A DNA stretch of 64,000 bases from Pseudomonas canadensis (lineage in GTDB: Bacteria; Pseudomonadota; Gammaproteobacteria; Pseudomonadales; Pseudomonadaceae): positions 1,044,009 to 1,108,008 of the forward strand of contig NZ_AYTD01000013.1 in assembly GCF_000503215.1 (NCBI RefSeq), read 5' to 3'. Shown here one piece after another: positions 63,608 to 64,000 of this stretch. The translations under genes were made by a program, and so were the position numbers. The notes under the pieces were generated by a model. It saw nothing but the letters and a program-made list of their open reading frames with translations, was not told where the DNA came from and searched no databases. Each line of letters begins with the position of its first letter. Position 1 is the stretch's first letter.

Positions 63608-64000
63608 TAAATAGTCCCTGATTCAAAAAGCTTGCGAATGAGTTCGGTGTCGAGGATGTGGAAGGGCGCTTCGCGCTCCGGGTGCCACATCAGCCCGACC
63701 CAGGGTAGGTGGTCATGCGTAAACGCTTCGACCGTACCGTCGATAGCGCAGACCTGCGCGGACACCTCGGGGGCCAGATCGCTGATCTGCATCCCCCAAC
63801 CATGGAAGCTGTTGACCTCACGGTAGCCACTGAAGAAACCGTCATTATTCAGCGCACGCACCGCGTGTCGAACGGCAATGTGATTGGGTACGGGGGCCAG
63901 TCCACCTCCGAGAAAGTGGTTAAGCATTTGCATACCTCGACAAACCCCCAGCACGGGCAGACGCTGGAGAGCGGCCGAGGACAACAATGCGATTTCTGTG
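63607..64000 (-). CDS. Class I glutamine amidotransferase, partial (C-terminal end)
   Basis: The frame is open through the right edge, so only the last 130 codons are seen. The nucleophile elbow LGVCRGMQMLNHFLGG and the terminal GLMWHPERE with the His-Glu pair are those of class I (C26-type) glutamine amidotransferases. Next to a Cj1416-like enzyme, it would match Cj1417, the gamma-glutamyl-CDP-amidate hydrolase that releases CDP-phosphoramidate. Ordinary gamma-glutamyl hydrolases of the PuuD type are an alternative. Confidence 0.8.
   Translation of the reverse strand, partial: TEIALLSSAALQRLPVLGVCRGMQMLNHFLGGGLAPVPNHIAVRHAVRALNNDGFFSGYREVNSFHGWGMQISDLAPEVSAQVCAIDGTVEAFTHDHLPWVGLMWHPEREAPFHILDTELIRKLFESGTI

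Overview
The window looks like a chromosome segment of a Pseudomonas from the fluorescens complex. Supporting signs are the core gene set (hrpA beside aceK, a PA3286-like KASIII, azoR, aqpZ, a Porin_5-type porin), high-GC codon use, and REP/REPIN hairpins of the GGAGCGAGCTTGCTCGC type between core genes. The family and species assignments rest on recognising protein families by eye; no search was run.

Bases 1 to about 20182 form an accessory island. No transposase or integrase is visible, so the mobility genes would lie to the left of the window. The cargo is defence-like: an SMC/Rad50-type ATPase with a zinc hook, two unrelated PD-(D/E)XK proteins (one with a membrane span), an HNH protein, an AbiTii protein, a metallophosphoesterase pair, an XRE regulator beside a two-gene unit (NdpA-like protein plus membrane protein), and a large PIN_8-type protein. 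The right boundary is marked by a compound repeat (two TGTCCATT sites around an inverted ATGGAC site, then TCACTACTA) that stops inside a mechanosensitive channel gene of the YbdG type, of which only the C-terminal 198 codons remain. A second copy of the same compound end, with identical spacing, lies 5 kb further left. This suggests nested or tandem insertion of related elements.

Bases 20.2 to 47.8 kb are mostly ordinary core genome: transporters, azoreductase, LysR regulator, hydrolase, periplasmic PPIase, ABC exporter, aquaporin, GNAT-like protein, porin, ECF sigma and anti-sigma factor, KASIII, HrpA, AceK, chemotaxis receptor, two EamA exporters and a CPBP protease. One small accessory insert sits between hrpA and aceK (37.7 to 40.9 kb): an effector-like small protein with an SGHYRP motif, a Rossmann-fold FAD/NAD protein, a gene remnant, and a 116-bp degraded duplicate of the aceK 3' end.

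Bases 48.1 to 64 kb form a surface-polysaccharide locus, almost entirely on the minus strand and read from the right edge leftwards. Its gene order is: glutamine amidotransferase (cut by the window), nucleotidyltransferase, TagF-like transferase, small membrane protein, YidC paralogue, formyltransferase-like protein, gmd, rmd, GT4, gtrA, gtrB, GT-C membrane protein, Ig-like lipoprotein, GT4. A convergent acyltransferase closes the cluster. gmd and rmd would supply GDP-D-rhamnose. The amidotransferase and nucleotidyltransferase resemble the Campylobacter CDP-phosphoramidate pathway, so this cell may decorate its O-antigen or capsule with a phosphoramidate, which is the most interesting metabolic prediction here.
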